NCBI RefSeq assembly: GCF_904846645.1
Contig: NZ_CAJHBO010000001.1
Location: forward strand, 434,001 to 498,000
Reading direction: 5' to 3'
DNA: 64,000 nucleotides
Source: Psychrobacter sp. Pi2-1
GTDB lineage: Bacteria; Pseudomonadota; Gammaproteobacteria; Pseudomonadales; Moraxellaceae
Shown here: positions 9,351 to 20,100 of the stretch, piece after piece
How positions within the stretch are numbered: position 1 is the stretch's first letter
Layout: each line of letters begins with the position of its first letter
The notes under the pieces: generated by a model
Database searches by the model: none
The model's input: the letters and a program-made list of their open reading frames with translations, nothing else
What the model was told of the DNA's origin: nothing
Made by a program: the position numbers and the translations under genes

Positions 9351-9390
9351 AAAAGAGGTCTTATGCTATCCAAACACAAGACCTCTTTTT
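9351..9390. terminator. Bidirectional rho-independent terminator
   Basis: A perfect 12-base stem, AAAAGAGGTCTT (9351-9362) and AAGACCTCTTTT (9378-9389), with a 15-base loop and T or A runs on both sides. It lies between the convergent TerD-like and ion-channel genes and would serve both. Confidence 0.9.
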
Positions 9391-9456
9391 ATGGGCAAAT
9401 CATTGATTGTAATTAACTTCTAAGAACCTATCTCTCATAAATCATTTCACACTTGC

Positions 9457-10440
9457 CTATAAAACTTCACCGCAATGCGGACAGAAGTTTTTTTGGCGCG
9501 TTTCAACTTCTTTCTCACGCCGTTCAAGTTCTTGCTCTCGAAGTACCTGTAAGACGATATTTTGTGCCTGCTCTTTATCTAAACCCAGCTCTCGACGAAT
9601 TTTATCAATCATCATCTGATTCTGTACCAGATCAAAATCGCTATCAATGAGCTGCTCACGAAAATGCTGTTCAAGCTCTTCACGGCGCTGAGCCAACTCA
9701 TTTGCTAGTCCTGTCGCTAGAATACCCGCCGGCAGTGCAGCGAGACCCACACCCAATATCGTAATGACAGCACCCAATATTTTTCCCGCATTAGTAATTG
9801 GCGTGACATCTCCGTAGCCTACTGTTGTTAGTGTCACCACAGCCCACCACATCGCTTTAGGTATGGACTCAAATTCGTCTGGCTGTGCGTGATTCTCCAC
9901 TAGATAAATACCGCTAGAGGCGGTCACAATCATAATAATAAGAATAAAGATAACAGCCTGAAACGAGCCTCGCTCCTTGCTAATCACGACTAGCAAGATA
10001 CGCATTGAGGCAAAATAACGCGTCAATTTTAGGATTCGAAACAAACGTAAAATACGCAAGAAACGCAAATCAATATTGACAAAGAAATTCAAAAAGGCGG
10101 GCACGATGGCTACTAAATCAATCAATGCGGATGGGCTTCTGAGCCAATCCCATCGCTGTTTCCATGTTGTGTTATCAGGCTTGGCTTCAGCCACACTCCA
10201 CAGGCGCAATAAGTATTCAATGGAAAAGACAACGATAGAGAAATTTTCAAATAAGGTGAAGTAATCTTGATAAGGGTAATACCACTGATCGACAGACTCG
10301 GCTATCACAGCAGCTACGTTAGTCATAATCAAAAATATAAGAAAATAATCAACGTAACGGCTAAATAACGTGTCATGTTCTTCATTTTGTAAAATATCAT
10401 AAACAAAATGACGCAAGCGCCGTATAGATTGGAATAACAT
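9457..10440 (-). CDS. Voltage-gated-type potassium channel with C-terminal CxxC tail
   Basis: A 327-residue six-helix ion channel. The S4-like sensor (DLRFLRILRLFRILKLTRYF, about 125-143) has Arg/Lys at every third position. The pore helix leads to the selectivity filter TTVGYGDVTP (205-214), the K+ signature. After S6 (ILGAVITILGVGLAALPAGILATG) the cytosolic tail is a long charged, probably coiled-coil helix (about 248-315) rich in Glu/Arg. The last nine residues, FCPHCGEVL, carry one CxxC, half of a zinc ribbon. If tetrameric like other K+ channels, four such tails could share metal; this is inference. Confidence 0.9.
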   Translation of the reverse strand: MLFQSIRRLRHFVYDILQNEEHDTLFSRYVDYFLIFLIMTNVAAVIAESVDQWYYPYQDYFTLFENFSIVVFSIEYLLRLWSVAEAKPDNTTWKQRWDWLRSPSALIDLVAIVPAFLNFFVNIDLRFLRILRLFRILKLTRYFASMRILLVVISKERGSFQAVIFILIIMIVTASSGIYLVENHAQPDEFESIPKAMWWAVVTLTTVGYGDVTPITNAGKILGAVITILGVGLAALPAGILATGLANELAQRREELEQHFREQLIDSDFDLVQNQMMIDKIRRELGLDKEQAQNIVLQVLREQELERREKEVETRQKNFCPHCGEVL

Positions 10441-10615
10441 GCCAGCCCTATGCGGTGAAATACCGATTTGATATTAATAGAATAAAACAACAGTCAAACA
10501 ATAAAAACCAAATTTTCGTCACAGAACATAGGAGATATTTACAGTAATCATCCGTGATTTTTATCAGAAACGCTTCATTTGGTACTGACTCGTCATTATC
10601 AGCAATGACTATCGG

Positions 10616-10843
10616 CTATACGAAATGCAGATAATAAATATAGACCGATACCAGCAGTATAAACACAATTAGTAGGATAGAGAACCTTAAGAACTGTTCG
10701 TCAGCACGCAGCTGCTGGCTAATGTCTTGCACAGGTATCAAAAATAAGTGACATTCAGGACAACAAGAGTCTACCTGATTCAGTATTTTCATTGTACGCG
10801 CATTCGTACAGCGTAGAGGGGAGTTACTGCAATAGCCAAGCAT
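10616..10843 (-). CDS. Small Cys-rich membrane protein (uncharacterised)
   Basis: A 75-residue protein not assigned to a named family. An N-terminal zinc-ribbon-like part has Cys residues in YCSNSPLRC and CCPECH. A linker follows, then one hydrophobic C-terminal helix (FSILLIVFILLVSVYIYYLHFV). ATG at 10843 is chosen because AGAGGTG lies 9 bases upstream; an in-frame GTG at 10855 overlaps that site. It may be C-tail anchored with the metal-binding part in the cytosol. It lies on the same strand and just upstream of the K+ channel, whose tail also ends in a CxxC. Confidence 0.65.
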   Translation of the reverse strand: MLGYCSNSPLRCTNARTMKILNQVDSCCPECHLFLIPVQDISQQLRADEQFLRFSILLIVFILLVSVYIYYLHFV

Positions 10844-11149
10844 AATATATTGCACCTCTTGTTGAATCGTAAATAAGAGATACCGACTTACGTCAATGAC
10901 ACTTACTTAAAAAGCAGCTTTTATTGTGTTTAATTATAGACTGTAGACAATTGAATTACACGTAAATGTAATTTATTGCAAAAACATTGCTAATTTATAT
11001 TTAAAACCTTACCAATAATAATGATTTTCGTATTATAATAGAGATTAAATGTTACAGATTAAACGTTAATCATGACATTATGTATCAGTAGCTAATGCCA
11101 TCCCTCATTAGAAAACTGCTGATAATTTTTTATTACGTTAAGGAATGAA
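10844..11149. other. Upstream region of the OmpW-type gene
   Basis: A 306-base AT-rich divergent spacer. GATTAA (11057-11062) and TTAATC (11066-11071) form a short inverted repeat around ACG, and a TATAAT hexamer lies at 11034-11039 without a good -35 partner. The inverted repeat could be an operator, but this is a weak guess. No RNA gene seen. Confidence 0.35.
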
Positions 11150-11785
11150 ATGATGAAACTACAATCCCTAGTTTTAGCAACTGCTGCTGCACTTACAATG
11201 ACAACTGCTTTTGCAGTCCCTGCTGGTACTTGGTCTGTTGCTGCTGGCGCACACATGGTTGATCCAAAAAGTGATAATGGTCAATTAGCCAACGGCACTT
11301 TAGCTGTAGAAGTTGACGACGACATTCGTCCAACTATCAGTGGCGAGTACTTTATCGCTAACAATGTTGGTATCGAACTGCTAGCTGCTATTCCATTTCA
11401 TCATGACATTACCCTAACAGATAATGCTGGTAACGAAATTGATGCAGAAACTCAGCACCTACCACCTACTCTATCTGTACAGTATCATTTCGATGGCTAT
11501 GATCTGCCTATGAATGTGAAGCCTTTTGTTGGTGTTGGTGTGAACTACACGACTTTCTTCAAAGAAAGAATCTACCTTGGTAACGGTAATGATTTAGAAC
11601 TTGATGATAGCGTTGGTGTAGCTGGCCATGTTGGTCTTGATATTCCTTTTGCTCCAACTGAATCTTTCCGTATTGATGCCCGTTATATGGACATCAAAAC
11701 AGATGCAAGCCTAAACGGTACTGATATCGGTGAAGTTGATATTAGCCCTTGGGTATATGGCGTAGCATTCGTTAAACAGTTCTAA
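11150..11785 (+). CDS. ompW: OmpW-family outer-membrane protein
   Basis: A 211-residue small eight-stranded outer-membrane barrel. A signal peptide ends near AFA-VPAG (about residue 22). Typical OmpW features follow: GTWSVAAGAHMVDPKS, ISGEYFIANNVGIELLAAIPFHHDI, and LPPTLSVQYHFDGYDLPMNVKPFVGVGVNYTTFF. It ends on the aromatic residue Phe (AFVKQF), as the BAM insertion signal requires. Family members form a hydrophobic channel for small non-polar or cationic compounds. AAGGA precedes two adjacent ATG codons (11150, 11153). It is transcribed alone and ends at a terminator. Confidence 0.9.
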   Translation: MMKLQSLVLATAAALTMTTAFAVPAGTWSVAAGAHMVDPKSDNGQLANGTLAVEVDDDIRPTISGEYFIANNVGIELLAAIPFHHDITLTDNAGNEIDAETQHLPPTLSVQYHFDGYDLPMNVKPFVGVGVNYTTFFKERIYLGNGNDLELDDSVGVAGHVGLDIPFAPTESFRIDARYMDIKTDASLNGTDIGEVDISPWVYGVAFVKQF

Positions 11786-11812
11786 ATTAGTAAAGATACC
11801 ATGCGTAATAAG

Positions 11813-11838
11813 AGCCAGCTTGATAGCTGGCTTTTTTG
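11813..11838 (+). terminator. Rho-independent terminator after ompW
   Basis: AGCCAGCT (11813-11820), loop TGAT and AGCTGGCT (11825-11832) followed directly by a run of T. It starts about 28 bases after the ompW stop codon. Confidence 0.9.
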
Positions 11839-11934
11839 TGCCTATTAACTATGGTTACTACCATCTGTCTACACTAGCTACTAGGCAATTATTTATAAAA
11901 ATAGCTAATAACCTGTAAGAACAAATAATCTTCA

Positions 11935-11967
11935 TAAAAAAAGACCACCCGTGGGCAGTCTTTTTTT
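11935..11967. terminator. Terminator after aceF (A/T arms both sides)
   Basis: AAAAAAAGAC (from 11936) pairs with GTCTTTTTTT (11958-11967) around a GC-rich imperfect centre. It lies 15 bases beyond the aceF stop codon on the minus strand. The A run on one side and the T run on the other would allow use in both directions. Confidence 0.8.
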
Positions 11968-11981
11968 ATTGCTAGCTAGCT

Positions 11982-13703
11982 TTAGATCAAGATACGACGT
12001 GGGTCTGCTAGTAACGTTGCGATATAACGAGTAAATACAGCAGCATCTGCGCCATTGATCACACGGTGGTCATAAGACAAAGACAGTGGCAGCATCAAAC
12101 GTGGCTCAAAGCTTTGTTTTTTAGCATCCCAACGTGGCTGCATACTTGCTTCAGAGACACCTAAAATACCAACTTGTGGCCAGTTAACTAATGGCGTAAA
12201 TGCCGTACCACCCAAGTTACCTTGGCTCGATATGGTAAAGCTCGCCCCTTGCAAATCTTTGGTACTGAGCTTCTTATCACGAGCTTTTACAGCAAGCTCG
12301 CCAATTTCAATCGCAATTTGCTTCAGACCTTTATCTTGTACGTTTTTGATAACCGGTACAATAAGACCATCATCAGTTGCCACTGCGATACCCATATTGA
12401 CACTTTTGCGCAATATAACTTGAGTATTGTCATCGCTCAAATGACTGTTGAATCGTGGATGCTGGGTCAACGCGTAAGCAGTTGCTTTAACCACGAATGC
12501 TAAGATAGTGAAGCCAATACCTTCAGCTTTCATGCCACCTTTTAGCTCACCACGTAATTTTTCAGTCTCAGTGATATCAGACAGATCGAACTGCGTTACT
12601 TGCGGTAGCAAAGTATTGTAGTTGAGCTGTGGTATCGAGACTTTCTGCAAGCGGCTGAGGTCTTGTGTTTCTGTCTCACCCCAGATCTCAGCGTTACTCA
12701 TGTCAGGCAGTTTCGGTAGACCTGAGCTAACAGGATTACTGCTCACAGGTGCCGCTTTCTGCTTGGTTAGACTGTTTTTAACATGTGCAAACAAGTCTTC
12801 TTTTAGAATGCGATCGTTTAGAGCTGAACCATTCACTTGTGTGATATCCACACCTAACTGACGCGCTAGTTTACGGACGGCAGGACCTGCATACACATCA
12901 ACCAATTTTTCATTGACCTGTGCTTCAGTTAATTTACCCTCCGTTTTGCTAGCAGCTGTATCAGTATTGGTCGGTTTAGCAGCTTGTTTTGGCTCACCAG
13001 TGGTTTTAGCAGCTGATTTATCTTCTGTTTTGGCTGGTGCTGGCTCTTGTGGCTTAGGAGCTTCAGATTCACTATCACTAGCATCATCTGTACTACTTGC
13101 CATGATGACGATAAAGTCCTGACCATTAGCAACCATATCACCTGCTTCGACCAAGATTTTCTCAATCTTACCGGCAACTGGCGCTGGTACTTCAACCGAT
13201 GCTTTATCTGATTCGATTAGCAAAATCGACTGTTCAGCGCTAACAGTATCACCAACGCTCACCATGATTTCAGAAACTTGTGCCTCGTCAACACCTAAAT
13301 CAGGTAATGCATGAGTGGTTGCTTTACCAGCATTAGCGGCTGGCTTCGCAGCAGACTCTGATTGCTTTGATTCAGTTGCAGCAGGCTCAGGCTTTGATTC
13401 TGGTTCGACATCATTTGTGCTGTTCGCTTCTTGCTCTTCAGCAGCAGTATTATCATCATTGCTTTCTGCGCTATCGTCTGCACTTTCAAGCTCAATCAGC
13501 ACCATACCTTCGCTGACTTGATCACCGATAGCAACACTAATCTTAGTCACTTTACCAGCAGCAGAGCTTGGTACTTCAACCGATGCTTTGTCAGATTCTA
13601 ATAATACGATGTTGTCATCTTTTGCGATGACATCGCCAACTTCTACCATAATCTCGCTGACTTCGGCGCTATCAACACCTAAATCGGGGGCTTTAATGTC
13701 CAT
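11982..13703 (-). CDS. aceF: Pyruvate dehydrogenase E2, dihydrolipoyllysine acetyltransferase
   Basis: Core of the pyruvate dehydrogenase complex; moves the acetyl group to CoA. The 573 residues hold two lipoyl domains with modified Lys39 and Lys167 (both in ESDKASVEVP). Acidic Ser/Asn/Glu linkers separate them rather than the Ala/Pro linkers usual in enterics. An E1/E3-binding domain follows at about 268-310 (VYAGPAVRKLARQLGVD), then the catalytic domain ending in SYDHRVINGAD. The catalytic His is 546. The usual Asp of HxxxDG is Asn550, a variant I recall from the Azotobacter enzyme. It follows aceE by 28 bases with a GAGGAAAT ribosome-binding site. No lpd (E3) gene is adjacent in the window. 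Confidence 0.96.
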   Translation of the reverse strand: MDIKAPDLGVDSAEVSEIMVEVGDVIAKDDNIVLLESDKASVEVPSSAAGKVTKISVAIGDQVSEGMVLIELESADDSAESNDDNTAAEEQEANSTNDVEPESKPEPAATESKQSESAAKPAANAGKATTHALPDLGVDEAQVSEIMVSVGDTVSAEQSILLIESDKASVEVPAPVAGKIEKILVEAGDMVANGQDFIVIMASSTDDASDSESEAPKPQEPAPAKTEDKSAAKTTGEPKQAAKPTNTDTAASKTEGKLTEAQVNEKLVDVYAGPAVRKLARQLGVDITQVNGSALNDRILKEDLFAHVKNSLTKQKAAPVSSNPVSSGLPKLPDMSNAEIWGETETQDLSRLQKVSIPQLNYNTLLPQVTQFDLSDITETEKLRGELKGGMKAEGIGFTILAFVVKATAYALTQHPRFNSHLSDDNTQVILRKSVNMGIAVATDDGLIVPVIKNVQDKGLKQIAIEIGELAVKARDKKLSTKDLQGASFTISSQGNLGGTAFTPLVNWPQVGILGVSEASMQPRWDAKKQSFEPRLMLPLSLSYDHRVINGADAAVFTRYIATLLADPRRILI

Positions 13704-13731
13704 GATTTATTTCCTCGTCTTATGGTTATTA

Positions 13732-16542
13732 TTATTTGACATCTTTATCATCAAGTACATTTGCATCTGCTTGATCTTCAGCACGACCTTCATTACTGAT
13801 TTCATCATCGTCTTCAGCGATGAATTCAGGTACAGGATTTGGATTTACATTACCTGGTGCTGGTGCATCTGGAGACTGATCATAATAAGACTGCTGTTGC
13901 CATGCAGGTGGATGGTCTACATCGATACCTAAGCTTGAAATCGCGTCTTTAACCAAACGCATCTCAACTTCGCCTTCGTCCGCTAGGCGCTTAAGCGTTG
14001 CCACAACAATATGCGCAGCATCAACGTTAAAGAAACTACGTAGGTTTTCGCGCGTATCGGAACGGCCATAACCATCGGTACCTAGAGTTGTGTAAGGACG
14101 GTTGTCTGGTAACCAAGCACGAATCTGCTCTGAGTAGTTACGCATATAATCTGTCGCTGCAACCACGATACCTTCGTGCGGTGCTAACTGCTCAGTAACC
14201 CAAGGCACTTTCTCTTCGTCCATTGGATGTAGACGGTTGTAGTCATCACAAACCATACCATCACGAGTCAACTCATTAAAGCTGGTTACGCTCCAGACGT
14301 TAGACGTAATGTTGAACTCGTCTTTTAGTATCTGTGATGCCTTCTGTACTTCACGTAAGATAACACCAGAACCTAATAGCTGTACTTGTGTTGAACCATT
14401 GTCCTCTAACAAGTACATACCACGTTTGATACCTTCTTCGGCACCTTCTGGCATAGCAGGTTGCTCGTAGTTTTCATTCATCAACGTCAAGTAATAGTAA
14501 ACGCGCTCGCCTTCACCATACATACGGCGTAGACCGTCATGCATGACAACGGCTAGCTCATAACCAAAGCAAGGATCATAGCTGACACAGTTTGGCACGA
14601 CATTAAACAGAATCTGCGAATGACCATCTTGATGCTGCAAGCCTTCGCCATTAAGCGTTGTACGACCAGCAGTTGCACCCAACAAGAAACCCTGTGCTTG
14701 ACAATCGCCTGCCGCCCAAGCCAAATCACCAATACGCTGGAAACCAAACATCGAGTAGTAGATATACATCGGAATCATCGGTAGCGCGTTCACAGAGTAA
14801 CTGGTTGCTAATGCAATCCAAGTGCTCATCGCCCCTGCTTCGTTGATGCCTTCTTCTAACATGTGACCGTCGATGGCTTCTTTGTAGCCCATCAATGCTT
14901 CACTGTCTTCTGGCGTGTATTTTTGACCCACAGCTGAGTAAATACCCAACTGACGGAACATACCTTCAAGACCGAAAGTACGTGCTTCATCCGGTACGAT
15001 TGGCACAACACGGTCTTGGATATCTTTGTTTTTTAGCATGGCTGACAACAAGCGTACGAATACCATCGTCGTCGATTGCTCTTTACCATTGCTGCCTTTT
15101 AATACTCGATCAAACATAGACAGTTCAGGAATATTCAATGGAATATGTCCACTGCGGCGGTTAGGCAGATGACCACCTAACGACTCACGGCGACCTTTGA
15201 GATACTTCATCTCCGCCGAACCTTCTTCAGGGCGGTAGAATGGTAGGGTCTCTAGCTGCTCATCGGTAAATGGCAAATCAAAACGGTCACGGAAATAGAC
15301 CAATGCTTCTTGATCCAGCTTTTTCACTTGATGCGATTTGTTGACCGCTTGCGTTTGGGCAGATAAGCCATAACCTTTAACGGTTTTGACCAAAATAACG
15401 GTTGGCTGACCTTTCGTTTTCATGGCTTCGCTAAAGGCAGCGTAAACTTTAACTGGATCATGACCACCACGGTTCAAGCGTGAAATCTCTTCATCCGTTA
15501 GCGCATCAGCCATCTCTTCTAGTTCTGGGTACTTACCAAAGAACTCTTTACGAGTAAACTCAGGCGTACGCGCTTCGTACAACTGATACTCGCCATCGAC
15601 CACTTCTTCCATACGATGTTTTAGCACGCCTGTCTTATCATTGGCCAGTAGACTGTCCCAGTTACCGCCCCAAATGACTTTAATCACACGCCAGCCTGCG
15701 CCGCGGAATACTGACTCAAGCTCTTGAATGATTTTACCGTTACCACGAACTGGACCATCAAGACGCTGCAAGTTACAGTTGACTACCCATATTAGATTGT
15801 CCAACTTCTCACGACCAGCGAGAGAAATTGCCCCTAAGCTTTCTGGCTCATCCGTTTCACCATCACCTAAGAATGTCCAAATCTTACGGCCTTCTTTTTC
15901 TAGTAAGCCACGGTTTTCCATATAACGATGTACATGGGCGTGATAGATAGACATGATTGGGCCAAGTCCCATTGATACGGTTGGGAACTGCCAGTAATCC
16001 GGCATGAGATAGGGATGTGGATAGCTTGATAGACCTTTGCCACCTACTTCACGGCGGAAATTGTCAAGCTGATCTTCGGTCAAGCGACCTTCTAGATAAG
16101 AGCGCGCATAGATACCTGGCGCTGAGTGACCTTGATAATAGATCATGTCACCACCGAAGTGATCGCTAGCGGCGCGGAAGAAATGGTTAAAACCCGTTTC
16201 ATAAAGTGTCGCACTAGAGGCGAATGTCGCTAAGTGACCACCTAGATCATCGTCGTTTTTATTGGCACGCATGACCATAGCAAGTGCATTATAACGAATC
16301 AAAGCGCGTATCTTACGCTCCATGCCTAGATCGCCTGGATACATTGGCTCATCTTCAACAGCGATACTATTGACGTACGCAGTGTCTAGTCTGTTGAACG
16401 GAAGACCTTCTTGAACTGCCATATTGTATAAGGCTTTTAGGAGGAACTGAGCACGGTCCTTGTCTGCGTGTTTAACCACAGACTCAAAGGCTGCCAGCCA
16501 TTCCTGAGTTTCGGTGCTATCAGCATCCTTATAATAATTCAT
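13732..16542 (-). CDS. aceE: Pyruvate dehydrogenase E1 component (homodimeric type)
   Basis: Thiamine-diphosphate-dependent decarboxylase that acetylates the lipoyl groups of AceF, 936 residues. The thiamine motif runs from GDGETDEPES (about 226) to VVNCNLQRLDGP. MIYYQGHSAPGIYARSYLEGRL and GLEGMFRQLGIY are typical of single-chain AceE. ATG at 16542 (MNYYKDADSTETQEW) is preferred because AAGGA lies about nine bases upstream; an in-frame ATG at 16569 would add nine residues. The C-terminus continues past the usual end with an acidic tail (about residues 895-936). It is the first gene of an aceE-aceF operon. Confidence 0.96.
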   Translation of the reverse strand: MNYYKDADSTETQEWLAAFESVVKHADKDRAQFLLKALYNMAVQEGLPFNRLDTAYVNSIAVEDEPMYPGDLGMERKIRALIRYNALAMVMRANKNDDDLGGHLATFASSATLYETGFNHFFRAASDHFGGDMIYYQGHSAPGIYARSYLEGRLTEDQLDNFRREVGGKGLSSYPHPYLMPDYWQFPTVSMGLGPIMSIYHAHVHRYMENRGLLEKEGRKIWTFLGDGETDEPESLGAISLAGREKLDNLIWVVNCNLQRLDGPVRGNGKIIQELESVFRGAGWRVIKVIWGGNWDSLLANDKTGVLKHRMEEVVDGEYQLYEARTPEFTRKEFFGKYPELEEMADALTDEEISRLNRGGHDPVKVYAAFSEAMKTKGQPTVILVKTVKGYGLSAQTQAVNKSHQVKKLDQEALVYFRDRFDLPFTDEQLETLPFYRPEEGSAEMKYLKGRRESLGGHLPNRRSGHIPLNIPELSMFDRVLKGSNGKEQSTTMVFVRLLSAMLKNKDIQDRVVPIVPDEARTFGLEGMFRQLGIYSAVGQKYTPEDSEALMGYKEAIDGHMLEEGINEAGAMSTWIALATSYSVNALPMIPMYIYYSMFGFQRIGDLAWAAGDCQAQGFLLGATAGRTTLNGEGLQHQDGHSQILFNVVPNCVSYDPCFGYELAVVMHDGLRRMYGEGERVYYYLTLMNENYEQPAMPEGAEEGIKRGMYLLEDNGSTQVQLLGSGVILREVQKASQILKDEFNITSNVWSVTSFNELTRDGMVCDDYNRLHPMDEEKVPWVTEQLAPHEGIVVAATDYMRNYSEQIRAWLPDNRPYTTLGTDGYGRSDTRENLRSFFNVDAAHIVVATLKRLADEGEVEMRLVKDAISSLGIDVDHPPAWQQQSYYDQSPDAPAPGNVNPNPVPEFIAEDDDEISNEGRAEDQADANVLDDKDVK

Positions 16543-17105
16543 TCTTGTTAATCCTTTTATATCAGTCATACCTACCTAATGGCAGGTCTTCATTGAAAAA
16601 TGCATGATGAGAGATTGGTTTACTTATGACATCCTTGCTACGTCCAAGCATTCCATTGTTTTATGCGATGACATACTGCTTGATTATAAAAATAGTATTA
16701 TTCATATCGACAAATGCATCAAATCAACACATCTGCCAAACCGTCATAATGCTATGAATATTCTATTCGAATGTTAATTACTATGACATTCCATTATAAG
16801 CGTTTACGCGTTGGTTGTTTATGGCTGTAGAGAAATGATGAAATAACAAGTATTTTTTAAATAAATAATGATTAGTTTTTTTAAAAATGACAATAGCGAT
16901 AGCTTATCTCTTTATACGATAAGCGAGAAATAGCTATGTGCAGACGAATAATTAACTTGTGCTCTTCGTCATACTAAATCGACCATTGGTAACTTTATGT
17001 TGGATTTAAGATAAATTGCTTATTAGTATCTCATACTGATATATTTGTATAAATATGGTTAGCTACCGTATTGTCCGGTCAACTTTGACTCTTAGGAATA
17101 ATGAC
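16543..17105. other. Divergent intergenic region (aceE / surface protein)
   Basis: This 563-base, very AT-rich region separates aceE from the surface-protein block. The only structure I see is an imperfect inverted repeat, GCTTATC (16902-16908) and GATAAGC (16918-16924), flanked by ATAGC and GCTAT. It may be an operator for either gene. No RNA gene or ORF with a ribosome-binding site was found. Confidence 0.4.
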
Positions 17106-20100
17106 ATGTATAAAGCTAAAAAACCCTTAAATATAATGAATAACTTTTCATTCGGTAAGTATCAATTTCAAATACTGAGTTTGATAGGCTTTATGATATT
17201 GTCATTGGTGAGCATCTCATCTCATGCACTTACTCCAAATAATGGCTCTGCTACCACATGCCCTGCTGGCTCAACTAAAGGTATTTTAAGTAATCCAAGT
17301 TACGAAACTCTCATTACTAGTGCAAGGAATGGTAGCTATGAATCAGTAAATAGTGGTACATCACCCGCTATTCCGTTAAAAATAAGAATGAGTATTACTG
17401 ATTTTAATGTTAGCGACAGTGGTAGTACTACAGCATCAGGTACAACTACTTACAACGCTATTGATATCAGAAGAAAGTTTGTAGATCAAACTTCGAGCAC
17501 TGAAGTAACGCTAGACTTTCAGAATAGTTTAAACAATGAGGACCTTTTTCTATCCAAAGTTGCAATGAGTGCGTTCGATATCGACAAATCTTTCGATACA
17601 GCTAACTATTGGGATGATAAAGTAGAAATTACTGGGGTTACACAAAGCGGTGCAACTATAAATGGATCTTTTCAAAATATAAATGGATCTAATGTGATCA
17701 GCTCTAACGGTTTACGCCTACCTGCCAATCCTATTAGCGCAAACTGTACAACTACGTTAGAAAATACTTGTCAGGGCTCTGTTGTCTTTAGTGACCCTGT
17801 GAAGTCAGTTACTGTACGCTATACCAATACAGGGGAAAACACTACTCGCACACCTACAAGTCAGGTACTCCAGTTTCGTTTAGACAGCTATTGCTATCTA
17901 CCTGTAGCTTCTTACAGCATCACCAAAGACGATAATAAGTCTTCAATCTCAGTAAATGGTTCTACTGACTATACTGTCAAAATAACTAATACTGGCCAAA
18001 GCTCAATTAGTGGTATCACTTTAAAGGATCCAGCAGTTACAGGGCTTTTGAAACAGTCAGGCATAAGCTGTGATAGTTCAGATGCCACAACTACTTGTAA
18101 CGCTAATTTGTTACCTTCTATCGCTCAATTAGAGGGATCGGGCTTTCCAGTCCCTACATTAGCTGTCGGTAAGAGTTATAGTATCATTATACCAACAGTT
18201 GTTACGGCTGCCTCCAATTCAAATGTGACAAATACAGCAACTATTAGTCATGCAACAATAGCTACGAAAAGCGCATCTGACACCAACTCAGTAACGCTTT
18301 CTAGTAGTTCGAATACTACTGCAGCGGCCACTTGTCCTGCCAATCATAAAATGTACTACATTGGTGGTCCAACAACACCGACCTACTCTCCAATGGCAAC
18401 GCCTAAAACTTTGACTTGGGCCAGTGGTAAATTTGAAGACAAATTTACATTTGTTGAAAGCTCGGGAAATAAAGTCTTCAATTTTAGGTTTACCGGTGTA
18501 GATTTGAGTGTTAATGAAGGTAGGTCATCGCCATTTTTTGGTGGGGTTGACAATGCAACTGCTAATGCCATTAATTTTGTTCATAGCTCCCCTAGTGCAA
18601 AGAGTAATAATAGTGTTAATTTAAGTGTTAATCGTCCCGTCAGTAGAATTGGTTACAAAATTCAAGATTTAGACTCCTTTGGAACAGGTCCGACATTGTC
18701 TTATATTGAACAAGCTATTGCTCTTAACAGCGGAAAACTGACTTTCTTTCCTACATTTCATACTATATTACAAAATAGCAGTAGCACTACAGTAACGGCT
18801 AAAGAAGGTATAAACTGCGGTCTAAACGGCTGTACAATCGATGCTACTTGGGATTACGCACCTGCAAACACTGAAGTTAGTTTGATACATCGTAACTCAA
18901 AAACTTTTACAAACACTGATCATGCCGTAGGTTATTCTGACTTTTACTTTTGCTTAGCACCGCCGAAAGTAGTAGTCAAGAAGGTGCTGACTGGTAATCG
19001 CGTTAATGATACTGATCAGTTTAATATCAAGGTTTCTGGTGGTTCTTTGACTCCAGACGCTGCAGGCTCTCCAGCATCTTTTACAACTGGCGGCAGTGGC
19101 CGTACAATTAGTAATGCTACTAGTAGTGTTTTAACACTAGCACCTACTACTAGTTACACTATTGCTGAGCGCGTATTAACTGGAACAAATGAAGGCAGTA
19201 TCAACAACTACAAGGCAAGCTACGAGTGTACCAATGCAACAACTGATAGTAAAACTATTATGCCTAAGGGTGATGGCTACTCCTTTTCTTTATCTAATTT
19301 AGATTACGGTGACGAAATCACTTGTACCATTACTAATACCCCATCCGTTTATACTTTTACTGGCTTTGTATTCAATGACAATGGTGGCATAGCTAGAAGC
19401 ACTAACCCTGATACAAAATCTGATATTTCTACTACTTTTACTGGCAACTCAAAATACTTCAATGGTATTTTTGATAATGGTGAGACGGGAATTGGAAATA
19501 CCACTGGTCTAACTATAAGTCTAACCAATTGTAACGGTGTCAACATAGGCAGTACTACCTCTCAAACTACCTCTGACAATCCATTAGGGCAATATAAATT
19601 TACTGTGCCAGTAAACGTTATAGCAGCACTATCGCCTCAAAAAGTTTGTATTGTGCAAGCAGAGCCAGATCCTTGGGTTTTCAGTGTTGATACTACGCCA
19701 AATATTCGTAATATTGACTTACAAGCTGGTAAATTAGATTATAAGACAGAAGGCTCGCTAAACTTAGACTTTGGAGAAGTTGAGGGAGATTACGCAGCAT
19801 TAGTACTTAGAAAAGCACAATACGTTAATGACTGCCGTTCAACGCTCAATTATACCGCTACTAATATAAATACTGCAGGAAATGCAGATCCTATAGCTGG
19901 CTTTAGCGAGAGTGGAATCAGTGGCAATGATTTAACTCCTGGTCAATGTATTGCCTATAGGATCACGGCGACTAATCGTGCAAATCTTACGATTAATAAT
20001 TTCGTGATGCGCGATGTATTGCAGAAGAAAGGAGAGAATAATGCTTTAGTTACCTCAGTATTAATAGGTGTATCTAATGCTTCCGACTATGCTAATGATA

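Noticed and set aside
17055-17105. Use of the upstream start at 17055 for the first surface protein
   Set aside because: It would place 17 charged residues before the signal peptide, and a much better ribosome-binding site precedes 17106.
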